Assembly: GCA_963971225.1 (NCBI GenBank)
Contig: OZ020268.1
Coordinates: forward strand, 47,170,404-47,234,403
Origin: Melieria omissa
Taxonomy: Eukaryota; Arthropoda; Insecta; Diptera; Ulidiidae
DNA: 64,000 bases
Direction of reading: 5' to 3'
The translations under genes and the position numbers were made by a program. This document shows positions 63,680 to 64,000 of this stretch, piece by piece. The notes beneath the pieces were generated by a model. It saw nothing but the letters and a program-made list of their open reading frames with translations, was not told the origin of the DNA and did not search any database. Numbering within the stretch: position 1 is the stretch's first letter; the number at the start of each line of letters is the position of its first letter.

Positions 63680-63700
63680 CCAGCTTCATCCACCACACAT

Positions 63701-63765
63701 CAATATAAATTGCGCTTACCTCGTGTCCGCACCCTTTTGTGCGCGCTCCGAATTCGCAGTTTTGC
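63701..63765. other. Junction between BEL gag and the minisatellite
   Basis: Short unassigned sequence upstream of the gag start. Confidence 0.3.
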
Positions 63766-64000
63766 GAGCGCCAAATCTCCACGTACAGCAAGCACCAGAC
63801 CACCACGTGTGACGAGCGCCAGATCACCAAATACAGCGAGCACCAGATCACCACGTGCAGCGAGCGCCAGACCACCACGTGTGACGAGCCCCAGATCACC
63901 AAATGCAGCGAGCGCCAACTCCACGTACAGCAAGCACCAGACCACCACGTGCAGTGAGCGCCAGACCACCAAATGCGACGAGCGCCAGATCACCAAATGC
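63766..64000. repeat. 24 bp minisatellite running off the window end
   Basis: Ten diverged units with consensus GCGAGCGCCAGAYCACCACG, then TGCA. Units alternate CACGT- and AAAT-containing versions, giving a higher-order period: CTCCACGTACAGCAAGCACC recurs at about 63776 and 63916. The array continues to base 64000. Frames on both strands are repeats of eight codons and should not be read as proteins. Confidence 0.9.

Larger units (their letters stand above)
58139..63700 (-). mobile_element. BEL/Pao element with near-intact pol
   Basis: 3' LTR at 58139-58319, pol at 58430-62947 and gag at 62948-63679, all on the minus strand. Gag is damaged (one stop, frameshifts) but pol is open for 1505 codons. 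The 5' LTR lies beyond, or is obscured by, the minisatellite starting at 63766. Confidence 0.88.

Noticed and set aside
63653..63996. Long repetitive frames on both strands at the window end
   Set aside because: They are translations of a 24 bp minisatellite, which is open in several frames by construction.
1..64000. tRNA, rRNA, CRISPR arrays, bacterial-type operons or riboswitches
   Set aside because: None seen; primer sites and LTR-type signals account for the tRNA-like matches, and the repeats are eukaryotic element parts.

Overview
The window looks like heterochromatin from Drosophila or a closely related higher fly. Almost everything in it is transposable-element sequence: env-bearing Ty3/gypsy errantiviruses and their fragments, other gypsy-type gag-pol pieces, two BEL/Pao elements, LTRs with a tRNA-Arg primer site (mdg1/412 type), one LINE ORF1, and DNA transposons of the Tc1/mariner, pogo, hAT, PIF/Harbinger and CACTA-like types. 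I saw no ordinary host gene, tRNA, rRNA or CRISPR array.

Layout. 1-3.5 kb is unassigned AT-rich DNA with a diverged repeat pair. 3.5-10.2 kb holds errantivirus LTR, primer-site, leader and env pieces, an intact Tc1-type element (5318-6620), and an unrecognised ~370-codon reading frame (5260-7675) that the Tc1 element interrupts. 10.2-19.4 kb is one gypsy element with LTRs about 1% different, carrying a MITE, an mdg1-type LTR insertion and a pogo-type element (16694-18917). 19.4-24.1 kb is a mosaic of gypsy-family gag, PR, RT, RNase H and env. 25.5-31.2 kb is a BEL/Pao element whose gag is split by two hAT insertions. 32-38 kb holds a LINE ORF1, a CACTA-ended element with an unclassified transposase-like gene, and Harbinger remnants with MITEs. 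38-44.5 kb is gypsy-type pol and gag-PR, interrupted by a complete LTR-env-LTR unit that lacks gag and pol (40521-42739). 44.8-50.5 kb is a nest: a solo LTR holds a Harbinger element, which holds an intact hAT element. 50.5-57.6 kb is gag-PR-RT fragments and another errantivirus 5' end. 58.1-63.7 kb is a BEL/Pao element with an uninterrupted 1505-codon pol, bordered by a minisatellite.

The main system-level observation is orientation. Every LTR-retroelement or LINE fragment whose direction I could read, about two dozen independent pieces, lies on the minus strand, and env-class errantiviruses dominate. A single plus-strand transcript across the window would be antisense to all of them. That is the architecture of a flamenco-like unistrand piRNA cluster (an errantivirus trap), although no promoter or small-RNA evidence is visible here. 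Further points of interest are covarying hairpins in errantivirus leaders, the env-only unit, the unrecognised reading frame, and the two DNA transposons that still look competent.
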